Made by a program: the position numbers and the translations under genes. A stretch of DNA of 64,000 nucleotides, from contig CAYWMP010000003.1 of NCBI GenBank assembly GCA_964459445.1, forward strand, positions 17,370 through 81,369, written 5' to 3'. Positions 1 to 7,876 of the stretch are shown in pieces. Below the pieces are notes generated by a model. The model was given only the letters and a program-made list of their open reading frames with translations. It had not been told where the DNA came from and did not search any database. This stretch comes from CAYWMP01 sp964459445. Lineage in GTDB: Bacteria > Desulfobacterota > DSM-4660 > Desulfatiglandales > HGW-15. Numbering within the stretch: the stretch's first letter is position 1; each line of letters starts with the position of its first letter.

Positions 1-316
1 CATCATTACCTTCCCATTGATCATCAAAGAGAACGTAGCCTTATATTCTACCCGAAGGCTCAGGAGTGCGTCGAACCTAAAACCGGGCATCAATTAAGGA
101 TAGTCCGGCCTTCCCCTGCCAAATGCCCCACCTATTATATATTTCTTAAATAGGGAAGATGATTATGGGCAACCAGGTGAACCTGCCCCCTTCCAATATC
201 ATTTCTCAACAGAACCTCCTATGCTATGCTACCATAAAGAGGGTTAGGAGTTTCACGACACTAAAGCCCAGATATATCCGATTTGTTCACCTAAAGCTTT
301 CTCTAAGAAAACACCC
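1..316. other. Upstream region without a recognisable gene
   Basis: Frame 1 on the plus strand is open from the window edge to a stop near base 153 (about 50 codons). It could be the tail of a gene that starts outside the window, but I do not recognise the residues. The rest up to the first gene is AT-rich and shows no clear promoter, hairpin or repeat. Confidence 0.4.
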
Positions 317-1285
317 ATGACTGAATTCCCATCTCAAGAAAACCTGTGTGACATGGTTGCACGCTGGCTTCCTCCTCATCAGATCCCCAAGCATTTTCGA
401 ATCCACACCGACACAACGGATTTCTTCAGAGTTGAATACGATGATGTGGTTATTCTGGGAGATCGGCCTTATCTCATTCGGCACAATGCCAAGGAGCAAC
501 GCTACGGTCTGGAGGATGAAGTCAAGATGTGGGTTAAGCGAAGCATTGACTTGTTGAATGGAGAACTGAAGATCATCAAGCTCGTATTCTTTGAAAAATT
601 TGTGACCAGCATAGCGGGTGTTGAGTTCGAGTGTTTTAGAAGCCCGAAAAAAGAGGGTCGAATCCTGGGGGTGGTTCAGGATCACGTCAATTTCATGCAC
701 GGCTTTTCAATCGAGGATGAAAAAGAAAATTTGATACGAGTTTTGGATTTCATCAAAGGAAAAACCCTGGCCGCCCATGTGGCTGACATAAACATGGAAC
801 ACGAATCCTACTTTTACGAACAATTTCCGAAAATCCTGGATAACGTTATAGAGTGCATAGAAGCGATCCGGTTCCTGCACGAAAAGGGCGAAAAGCATGG
901 GGATATTCGGCGTGATCATATCATTATTGAAAGAAACGGGGGTGCCTATCGCTGGATAGATTTTGATTTTAATTATCGACATAGAGAGAACGTATACGGT
1001 TACGATATCTTCGGTTTAGGGAATATCCTGATGTTTTTGGTGGGAAAAGGTGATGTTATTTACAAAGAACTCAAGAGAATGGATCACCATGCATTGGGTG
1101 AGCTCCTGGAAGAAGACTTAAATATCGTCTTTAAAAATAGAATTGCAAACCTAAAAAAGATCTACCCATATATCCCGAATAAGTTGAACCGAATCTTACT
1201 GCATTTTTCCGTAGGCACTCACTGGTTCTATGAGAGTACTTCACAGCTTCTGGATGATCTCAAGGAATGCAGGGAAGAGTTATGA
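317..1285 (+). CDS. Protein-kinase-like (PKL fold) protein
   Basis: A 322-residue soluble protein. Residues 194-201 read HGDIRRDH, a catalytic loop of the eukaryotic-like kinase type with the HGD form seen in many bacterial kinases and aminoglycoside-kinase-like proteins. Residues 214-219 read IDFDFN, where the usual DFG metal-binding motif has become DFD. No glycine-rich loop is obvious, and the N-terminal 120 residues do not match a domain I know. There is no membrane segment. It could phosphorylate a protein or small molecule, or be a degenerate kinase. The ATG at 317 has no good Shine-Dalgarno sequence, so the start is uncertain. It converges on the universal-stress gene, with only 36 bases between stops. 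Confidence 0.7.
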   Translation: MTEFPSQENLCDMVARWLPPHQIPKHFRIHTDTTDFFRVEYDDVVILGDRPYLIRHNAKEQRYGLEDEVKMWVKRSIDLLNGELKIIKLVFFEKFVTSIAGVEFECFRSPKKEGRILGVVQDHVNFMHGFSIEDEKENLIRVLDFIKGKTLAAHVADINMEHESYFYEQFPKILDNVIECIEAIRFLHEKGEKHGDIRRDHIIIERNGGAYRWIDFDFNYRHRENVYGYDIFGLGNILMFLVGKGDVIYKELKRMDHHALGELLEEDLNIVFKNRIANLKKIYPYIPNKLNRILLHFSVGTHWFYESTSQLLDDLKECREEL

Positions 1286-1321
1286 TTTAACCAAAAAGGC
1301 GTTCCAGGGTTTACAAATTAG

Positions 1322-2236
1322 CTATCCTTTATTGCTGGCCGCCGCCGGTCCTGAAGCATCTTCTGCAAAGTTACCTTCTGAGGGACTTTTGACAGTCAAT
1401 ACATTGATAGAGGCCTGGCGAACCAGGTTGACAGCGACGCTTCCAAATAGGAATTCCTGGGATTTACTCATAGGATGTTTGGCAAGGACGATGGTATCGT
1501 AGTTGCCTTCACTCAATTGTTCCATAATCTTCTCTGATATCTTTCTCTCTTTACCGGCAGTCACATTCCTTAGTTGAATAGCGTCCTCCCCAATTCCGCC
1601 ATTAATCAATAGCTCTTTGGCTTGGGCTAGTAATGTCTGGCCTTTTTGTGCAAGATTTTTTTCATAGCCTGAGGCCTCTTCTTCTGTTTCAAAATAGTCG
1701 GAGTCCGTACCGGATGTAACCCAAAGAAGTGTTACATTGATGTCGGAAATATTACCGAAAACATCTGCGAAATATTTAGCGCCGTAGAGACTGGTCTCTG
1801 AATCCTCCACGAACAGAAGAAAATTTTTCCTAAATTCAGTGGGGTGATAGGGACGGCTTTTCGTCAGGACATATCCGTGTTTCGTGTCAAAGTATGCTCC
1901 GGCCATGAGTCCCGCAAGGTTGAAGAGCAATACTTGAAGGGCATTCCCCCAATAGGATTCCGCTGTGCTGGCCAATATATTCATCATCATGTAACTATCA
2001 TAAATAGGTTGGGGTTTTGCGAGAATGAAGATATGGGGAATATATGCGATGGATATGGATAGGGAGGTGGCCAAACCTATCTTTTTACCTCCCCATAATC
2101 CGGCAAGGATGATCGGTATGAAGTAAAACTCTCTAAACAGGATATGCAGTGGCACGCGCGCAACAGGTGTAAGATAATGAAGGGCCGTAATCACTGCCGC
2201 CATCGCCAGGATTAAAGCAACTTTTTTCTTGTCCAT
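1322..2236 (-). CDS. Membrane-anchored universal stress protein
   Basis: 304 residues. The first 120 or so form four to five hydrophobic segments like the N-terminal membrane modules of some sensor kinases. Residues from about 135 to 290 form a UspA-like domain (opening KNFLLFVEDSE, with later segments IVLAKHP and NVLTVKSP). Usp proteins bind ATP or act as stress-protection factors; attachment to a membrane module suggests action at the inner face of the cytoplasmic membrane. The gene stands alone behind a sigma54 promoter (2392-2406) with an upstream dyad (2505-2521), the same architecture as five other units here, so it is probably part of the metal or envelope-stress regulon. Confidence 0.8.
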   Translation of the reverse strand: MDKKKVALILAMAAVITALHYLTPVARVPLHILFREFYFIPIILAGLWGGKKIGLATSLSISIAYIPHIFILAKPQPIYDSYMMMNILASTAESYWGNALQVLLFNLAGLMAGAYFDTKHGYVLTKSRPYHPTEFRKNFLLFVEDSETSLYGAKYFADVFGNISDINVTLLWVTSGTDSDYFETEEEASGYEKNLAQKGQTLLAQAKELLINGGIGEDAIQLRNVTAGKERKISEKIMEQLSEGNYDTIVLAKHPMSKSQEFLFGSVAVNLVRQASINVLTVKSPSEGNFAEDASGPAAASNKG

Positions 2237-2391
2237 GATCGATATCCTTTTATTATGCCTAATCTAAATAATACCCGATTCAGGGCAAGCGTTTTCTCAA
2301 CAATGCTCAGGGTCATATGATAGAATGGGCCGAAAGCTATTTGTTTGAATGGATTGCTCGGCGTCTATCGGTTCTTTATTTTTCAAATAGC

Positions 2392-2406
2392 GCAAGGAGC
2401 GTGCCA
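2392..2406 (-). promoter_or_regulatory. Sigma54 promoter of the Usp gene
   Basis: The minus strand reads TGGCAC-GCTCC-TTGC, an exact -24/-12 match. It points at the Usp gene, whose ATG is about 155 bp downstream. Confidence 0.8.
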
Positions 2407-2504
2407 GACATAAGTAAGGAGGCGCTAACTGTCAGTCATTTAAAGAATATTTCAAAGGAGAGATTAGTTAGCGGCTCATCGTGATGATCGAGATGAAAAA
2501 GAAA

Positions 2505-2521
2505 TGGATAGAAAGTATCCA
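2505..2521. promoter_or_regulatory. Activator dyad TGGATA-N5-TATCCA
   Basis: Perfect 6-bp arms around GAAAG. The centre (2513) is 121 bp upstream of the -12 GC of the sigma54 promoter, the same distance as the proximal dyad at the other units. Only one copy is visible. The rest of the 2237-2663 gap shows nothing else I can name. Confidence 0.75.
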
Positions 2522-2663
2522 GTTCAAAAAATCCTAATTTCCAGGTTTGTTTTGACTTCTTGTTAAGGAAGGGTGATCTTTAAATATAATCTGATGCTCC
2601 GAGCATGTTGAGGATTATTGATCATGAGAGTGATTCCGACAACATCATGAGGTTCATTTTTCA

Positions 2664-3338
2664 ATGACTGATTTCAAAGAAATAGAACTTGTTTTTCTAA
2701 TTGCAGACCTTTCCGGGTACACAGCACTAACCGAAGCCCATGGTGGCATGTCTGCTGCCAAAATAGTCACTAGGTATGTGGCGTTAGTAGAGGAGGCCAT
2801 CCAGCCCGGCTTGCGACTCAACGAAAGAGTTGGTGATGAGGTCATGATTGTTTCACCAAATGCGGGAAGTGTGGTTCGAACGGCCATCAAACTCAAAAAA
2901 TCCACTGAAAATGAAGCCCTTTTCCCGACACTGCATGGAGGTATCCATGCGGGCACTGTAGTCGAAAAAGGCGGCCACTATTTCGGCACACCGCTCAATC
3001 TTGCCTCACGGGTAGCATCCCATGCCGGAGGGAACCAGATCCTATGTACACAACGGGTTATTGACCTAGCCGGTGATCTTGAAGAGGTAAATTATCGCAC
3101 CTTAGGCGCTGTCCACTTCAAAAACATTGCCAACCCTATAGAAGTTTTTGAAGTTGTCACCGAGGAAGAGAGAATCGAAGGTACTTTCATAGATCCTGTG
3201 TGCCGCATGCAGGTAAGGAAACGCACTGCTCCAGCCAAATTGCCTTTTGAGGGAATTACATACTATTTCTGTTCATTCGAATGCACAAAGGCCTTTGCTG
3301 AAAACCCCGAACGGTATCAGAAGGAGGATGTGAATTAA
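2664..3338 (+). CDS. Class III nucleotide cyclase domain fused to YHS domain
   Basis: 224 residues. Residues 1-165 form a class III adenylate/guanylate cyclase homology domain: ADLSGYTALTE near residue 15 carries the first metal aspartate, then ERVGDEVM and GGIHAGTV. Residues 170-220 form a YHS domain (DPVCRMQV, then YYFCSFECTKAF), a small Cys-containing metal-binding module often attached to copper ATPases. A cyclase controlled by a metal-binding YHS module would link metal status to a cyclic nucleotide; that link is inference. No membrane segment is seen. The ATG at 2664 is preceded by a weak GAGG 11 bases upstream. Confidence 0.8.
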   Translation: MTDFKEIELVFLIADLSGYTALTEAHGGMSAAKIVTRYVALVEEAIQPGLRLNERVGDEVMIVSPNAGSVVRTAIKLKKSTENEALFPTLHGGIHAGTVVEKGGHYFGTPLNLASRVASHAGGNQILCTQRVIDLAGDLEEVNYRTLGAVHFKNIANPIEVFEVVTEEERIEGTFIDPVCRMQVRKRTAPAKLPFEGITYYFCSFECTKAFAENPERYQKEDVN

Positions 3339-3554
3339 GTAATTGGCGAGAAAAAAATCACGTTTAGAAAAATGAAGCCTATTGCGATTCACGTGGGTCT
3401 TTATTGGTTTCGCTATGCAATAGGAGAAGCCATAAAGTATCAATAATATAAAACACCTGGTGCATTCAGTTCTCGATCAGATATCTAATAAACGGAAGGA
3501 TCTCTAAGAATGTGAGTAATTTTTGTCCACCTCTTTATTCATTTCCTAGAAGCA

Positions 3555-3571
3555 TGGATACTTTGTATCCA
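3555..3571. promoter_or_regulatory. Activator dyad TGGATA-N5-TATCCA
   Basis: Perfect arms extended to TGGATAC-TTT-GTATCCA. The centre (3563) is 120 bp upstream of the -12 GC of the promoter at 3669-3683. A single copy. Confidence 0.8.
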
Positions 3572-3668
3572 AATCATTCTATGTATAGACGAGCAAACCA
3601 CATCCCCTGATACCCCTCTTTCAACAAAAGTCTTTAGAATCAAATAGTTATCAATCAATTGATAGATT

Positions 3669-3683
3669 TGGCATCCCTATTGC
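3669..3683 (+). promoter_or_regulatory. Sigma54 promoter of the solute-binding protein gene
   Basis: Reads TGGCAT-CCCTA-TTGC, the full -24/-12 consensus, 43 bp before the ATG at 3727. Confidence 0.85.
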
Positions 3684-3726
3684 TTTATATAAATGAATAA
3701 ATCGAAGGTACGGAAGGCAAGAGATC

Positions 3727-5559
3727 ATGAAGGCAAAATACATAAGTATACCAAAATTCGCTAAAGGGACCTGGGTCCTTGTGGCTTTCTTATTCTTTCT
3801 TGTATTTCTCGGCACGGGAACCCACGCTCAGAGTAAGGTGTTTTTGAATATTGGCCTGCTGAATGATCCCAAAAACCTTAATCCTTTCAAAGCCACCGAT
3901 GCATGGACCAAGAAGGTGATCAGCCTCATCTATCAACCCCTTTATCGCATTGACTCCACCACCATGACGCTCATCCCCTGGCTAGCAGAGAATCAACCGG
4001 TCTATGATCCAGTCAAAAAAACCGTGACATTTCGCTTAAGGGAAATGGGTTGGGACGACGGCACGCCATTTACTGCCGAGGATGTCGTCTTCACAGTAAG
4101 TGTGTTCAAGAAATTTAAGGTTCCCAGATACTATGCCTTTTGGAAATTTGTAAACGAGATCAAAGCACTCGATGCCAGAACGATACAAATGCGTATCGAG
4201 AGACCAATGGCCATCCTATCGAGGAGAAGTTTGACAACCTGGATTGTCCAGAAGAAAAGTTGGGCACCTGTTGTTGAAAGGGCGGAAAAAAGGATTGATG
4301 AGGTCCTTAGCAGGGCCGAGATTAAAGAAAAGGACCAGGATGAGGCCATAGAAATCGCCGTGAAAGAAGCCCTGCGCGTGATTCAATCGCAGAGGGTGGA
4401 GAGGCCCATCGGGCTAGGTCCTTTCAAGTTTAAAGAGAGGAAGAGAGGAAAGTACATTCTTCTTTCGAAGAATCACAATTTTTTCGGCCAGCGACAAACC
4501 ATAAACGGCAGAAAACTGGGACCATATATCGACAGGGTAATATATAAAATCTACGACACCATCGGTTCGGCAACAATGGCCTTAGAGAAAGGGCATATTG
4601 ATTTTCTATGGAAGGGCGTGAGCCATGCATTGGTGGAGGCTCTCAATCTGGAGCCGAATATTAATGTTCCAATGGCTTTGGACAGCGGGTACCGTTATTT
4701 GGGTTTCAATCTCCGTAAAGCGCCCATGTCGGATTTGTCATTTAGACGGGCCGTTGCTTATCTGATTGACAAGGCCTTCATTGCTGAACGGATCAATCAT
4801 CATCATGGCGCGAGACTGGACACCCTCGTTCCACCCGAAAATGTCTTTTACTTCAATCCAAATACCCCGGTGTACGGCAAAGGGATGAATCGGGAAAGGC
4901 GAATAAAGGAGGCCTACTGGATACTGAGGGATGCCGGATACTGGTGGGAAAAACCGCCTTTAGATGAAAGTGGTATCGTCCGGAAGGCAAATGGCCTCAA
5001 GATGCCGAACGGAACACCGGTACCTGTTCTGAATTTTTTGACGCCGAATGCTGAATACGATACCGAAATGGCTGCGTCAGGAAAGATCATTCAAAAGTGG
5101 CTGGCTGATTTCGGCATTGACGTTTCCTGGAAGCCCATGGCCTTTTCCGGGTTGGTCAAAGAAGTAAGGAGCAAAAGGCAATTCGACCTGTTTCTCATGG
5201 GCTGGCGCAGGCTCAGTGTCGATCCTGACTATTTAAGACGCTTTTTTCATTCAGCCTATGATAAGCCAAACCAATGGAACTACCCCGGGTACAGGAATAA
5301 GAAATTTGACGAGCTTGCCGACCTTCAGGCTCAAGCTATTGACCCCGAGCGAAGGCGTAAGATCATTTTGACTATGCAAGCCAGGCTGATGATGGATTTA
5401 CCCTATATACCACTCTATGTGCCCCATCGCATGGAAGGGATACGGACGGATCGATTTCAAGGGTGGACCACACAGGTTGGGGGAGTCGGAAATATCTGGA
5501 CCTTTAGCACACTCAGGCCGACGAACTGGTGGTACAAATCCCATCCGCTCCATAGATAA
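3727..5559 (+). CDS. ABC-type solute-binding protein, family 5 (peptide/nickel type)
   Basis: 610 residues with a signal peptide (hydrophobic core about residues 15-33, cleavage probably after THAQ). The mature part has the SBP_bac_5 layout: NIGLLNDPKNLNPF near the N terminus, FRLREMGWDDGTPFTAEDVVFT, then LSFRRAVAYLIDK. Members bind oligopeptides, nickel or metal chelates in the periplasm and deliver them to an ABC permease. No permease or ATPase gene is nearby, so it either uses one encoded elsewhere or works as a periplasmic chaperone or sensor. It is the first gene behind a sigma54 promoter with the regulon dyad. The polyferredoxin gene follows after 58 bases and is probably cotranscribed. 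Confidence 0.85.
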   Translation: MKAKYISIPKFAKGTWVLVAFLFFLVFLGTGTHAQSKVFLNIGLLNDPKNLNPFKATDAWTKKVISLIYQPLYRIDSTTMTLIPWLAENQPVYDPVKKTVTFRLREMGWDDGTPFTAEDVVFTVSVFKKFKVPRYYAFWKFVNEIKALDARTIQMRIERPMAILSRRSLTTWIVQKKSWAPVVERAEKRIDEVLSRAEIKEKDQDEAIEIAVKEALRVIQSQRVERPIGLGPFKFKERKRGKYILLSKNHNFFGQRQTINGRKLGPYIDRVIYKIYDTIGSATMALEKGHIDFLWKGVSHALVEALNLEPNINVPMALDSGYRYLGFNLRKAPMSDLSFRRAVAYLIDKAFIAERINHHHGARLDTLVPPENVFYFNPNTPVYGKGMNRERRIKEAYWILRDAGYWWEKPPLDESGIVRKANGLKMPNGTPVPVLNFLTPNAEYDTEMAASGKIIQKWLADFGIDVSWKPMAFSGLVKEVRSKRQFDLFLMGWRRLSVDPDYLRRFFHSAYDKPNQWNYPGYRNKKFDELADLQAQAIDPERRRKIILTMQARLMMDLPYIPLYVPHRMEGIRTDRFQGWTTQVGGVGNIWTFSTLRPTNWWYKSHPLHR

Positions 5560-5617
5560 AATGGATGCGCCACCTCTTGCTCACCATAGGATCAATAGAA
5601 ACCGGGACCGACGTGAA

Positions 5618-6629
5618 ATGAAACTATATTTCATTCAAGATTACTGGAAAGATAGGACTCGGATTGTCAAAGTCTTGAGCTATCTTGGTCTGGTCTACGC
5701 GGTCCTGGGTTGGTTCAATGAAGTGCTGCTCCACTGGACCACCAGCATCTTACTCAGCCATTACTCTGAGTACATCGCCATTGGGATTTTCGGTATCTAC
5801 AGGGTTGCCGTAGAGAAGAATCTCTATACAAAGAAAAGGATCGCAGTATTGACCGCCATGGTCCTTGGCTTCTGGGCGCTCCTTCCCTACCTTTTTACGC
5901 TCAGGGAACCGGCGTTGGGATATTTCAGCGATAAGGCCGTTTGGGGACCGAGTCTACATATACCCATGACCTTGACCTTTTTCCTCTCCCTTGTCCTGGT
6001 GCTTCTCTTTGGCCGCCGGGCGGTTTGCAGTTGGAACTGCCCCTGTGTCGGCACCAGGGATACGATCGGGGCGGCATTTAGGAAAGAAACCATCAAATCA
6101 AAAAGCCATGATCGATGCCTTTTTCGGTTTTGTGGGTGTCGTTTATTTCGCTTCCTTCCTTGTTATTCCGATTACGGGGAACCGCAATTGGTGCCGGTGG
6201 ATCTGTCCCTACGGCCAAACCTTCGGTATCCTGAATAAAGTGGGCTTTTACAGGATAAAGGCGGATCAGGAGAAATGCATTTCCTGTGGAAAGTGCACAA
6301 AAGAATGCGATATGGGCATCCCCATCCAGCAGCTTGTTGAAAAAAAGGGGGAGGTGAATGTGCCCGATTGTGTGGGGTGCGGCCGTTGTGTGACTAACTG
6401 CCCAAAGGGTGTGTTGAAATTCTATGATGTAAGAAACGTTCTGGATAGATTCCGTACTTCGGACAGTCCAATTATTGAAAAGAAGCTTGAGGAAAAAACC
6501 TCCCACAGTGTTGTAGTCTCAATAATTGACAAGACAGAAGATCATGAGTGCGATGCAAATCTCTCTTATGGGGCGGATCATCATCTACATCCAGACTCAG
6601 AAGAGAGAAAAAGAATGATGCCAGGTTAG
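5618..6629 (+). pseudogene. NapH/NosR-like membrane polyferredoxin, frameshifted
   Basis: Two frames together give one protein. The first, from the ATG at 5618, has membrane segments and CSWNCP; the second continues with membrane residues, CRWICPYGQTFG and two 4Fe-4S clusters (CISCGKCTKEC and CVGCGRCVTNC). The switch falls at a run of five As (6100-6104); four As would restore one frame of about 336 residues. NapH/NosR/CcoG-type proteins pass electrons across or along the cytoplasmic membrane to periplasmic redox partners. The break may be an assembly error, a real mutation, or ribosomal slippage on A5. It lies 58 bp after the solute-binding protein and shares its promoter region. A second protein of this class is at 16006-17928. 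Confidence 0.75.
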
Positions 6630-6779
6630 AGTCGGAAACGGATTCGCAGTTTAACAATACGTTTTATGTTGAGCCACTTCGAATATTTGCAAGGAGTTTG
6701 GCACACCATCGACGAATAACAGAACAAAATATTACATACATAATTTCAATACATATTGCTCGGGAATCAACCCTCTTAG

Positions 6780-7862
6780 ATGAGGATACCCGTGTCTTAT
6801 TTTAAAGCAATAAAATCCGGTATTGCTGATTTACCACCTGCTTATTTTGCGCTGGTTATGGCGACGGGCATTGTTTCAATCGCCTCGCATTATTTGGGTT
6901 TTCATTATTTTAGTTTATTCCTTCTCTGGCTTAATGTTTTTTTTTATATCCTATTGTGGGTGCTGACGATAGCGCGCCTACTCCTTTACCCTTCTAGAAT
7001 TCTTACCGATCTAAGCAATCATTCACTTGGTGTAGGTTTTTTTACAATTGTTGCGGCAACATGTGTTATCGGCAGCCAGTTTGTATTGCTCGCAAAAGCC
7101 TATTGGTTCGCAAGCTTTCTTCTTGCGCTGGGAGCCGTTCTTTGGTTGATATTCATTTACTCGGTATTTACAGCTTTTACTATAGGGGCAAAAAAGCCGC
7201 CGCTTGAACAAGGTATTAACGGTTTATGGCTTGTAGCAGTGGTAGCTACCCAATCCATATCCATTCTCAGTTCTCTGATTTCAAATCACTTTGCAGACTT
7301 CAATGAACTGTTTTTCTTCACGTCCCTCTGTCTGTTTCTTCTCGGCGGCTTATTTTATATTCTCATCATTATATTGATTTTTTATCGATTAATGTTTTTC
7401 TCAATGCTTCCTGAAGCGCTCGGCCCTCCCTATTGGATTAACATGGGCGCTGTGGCGATATCTACATTAGCTGGTGCCACGCTTGTGATAAAAGGCAGTG
7501 ATATCATGGTACTGCAACAGTTCTTACCCTTTGTAAAAGGTGTGACCCTCTTTTTTTGGATTACGGCTACTTGGTGGATTCCCCTAATGCTGGTATTGGA
7601 AACCTGGCGATCAATTATTCGACGAAGAGGGTTTTCATACGATCCGCAGTACTGGGGAATGGTTTTTCCTCTGGGAATGTACACGACTTGTACCTATCAA
7701 CTCGCCAACGCCCTCAAATTGGACTTCCTTTTGATAATACCACATTACTTCATTTATATAGCGCTTCTTGCGTGGGCTTTTACATTCATAGGACTGCTCA
7801 GAAAATCATTTCGTTCGCTTACCTCGATTTCTGCTGAAAATAACCACGATAAATCCGGTTAG
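6780..7862 (+). CDS. TDT / SLAC1-like transporter (TehA family)
   Basis: 360 residues with about ten hydrophobic segments. The opening LPPAYFALVMATGIVSIA is the hallmark start of the TDT family, which includes tellurite-resistance TehA, yeast Mae1 and plant SLAC1 anion channels. Substrates in the family include C4-dicarboxylates, sulfite, chloride and nitrate. The next gene, starting 14 bases downstream, is a NasA-like molybdoenzyme, so nitrate or another small anion is a reasonable guess. No strong ribosome binding site precedes the ATG at 6780. Confidence 0.8.
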   Translation: MRIPVSYFKAIKSGIADLPPAYFALVMATGIVSIASHYLGFHYFSLFLLWLNVFFYILLWVLTIARLLLYPSRILTDLSNHSLGVGFFTIVAATCVIGSQFVLLAKAYWFASFLLALGAVLWLIFIYSVFTAFTIGAKKPPLEQGINGLWLVAVVATQSISILSSLISNHFADFNELFFFTSLCLFLLGGLFYILIIILIFYRLMFFSMLPEALGPPYWINMGAVAISTLAGATLVIKGSDIMVLQQFLPFVKGVTLFFWITATWWIPLMLVLETWRSIIRRRGFSYDPQYWGMVFPLGMYTTCTYQLANALKLDFLLIIPHYFIYIALLAWAFTFIGLLRKSFRSLTSISAENNHDKSG

Positions 7863-7876
7863 AATTGAGGTGGAAC

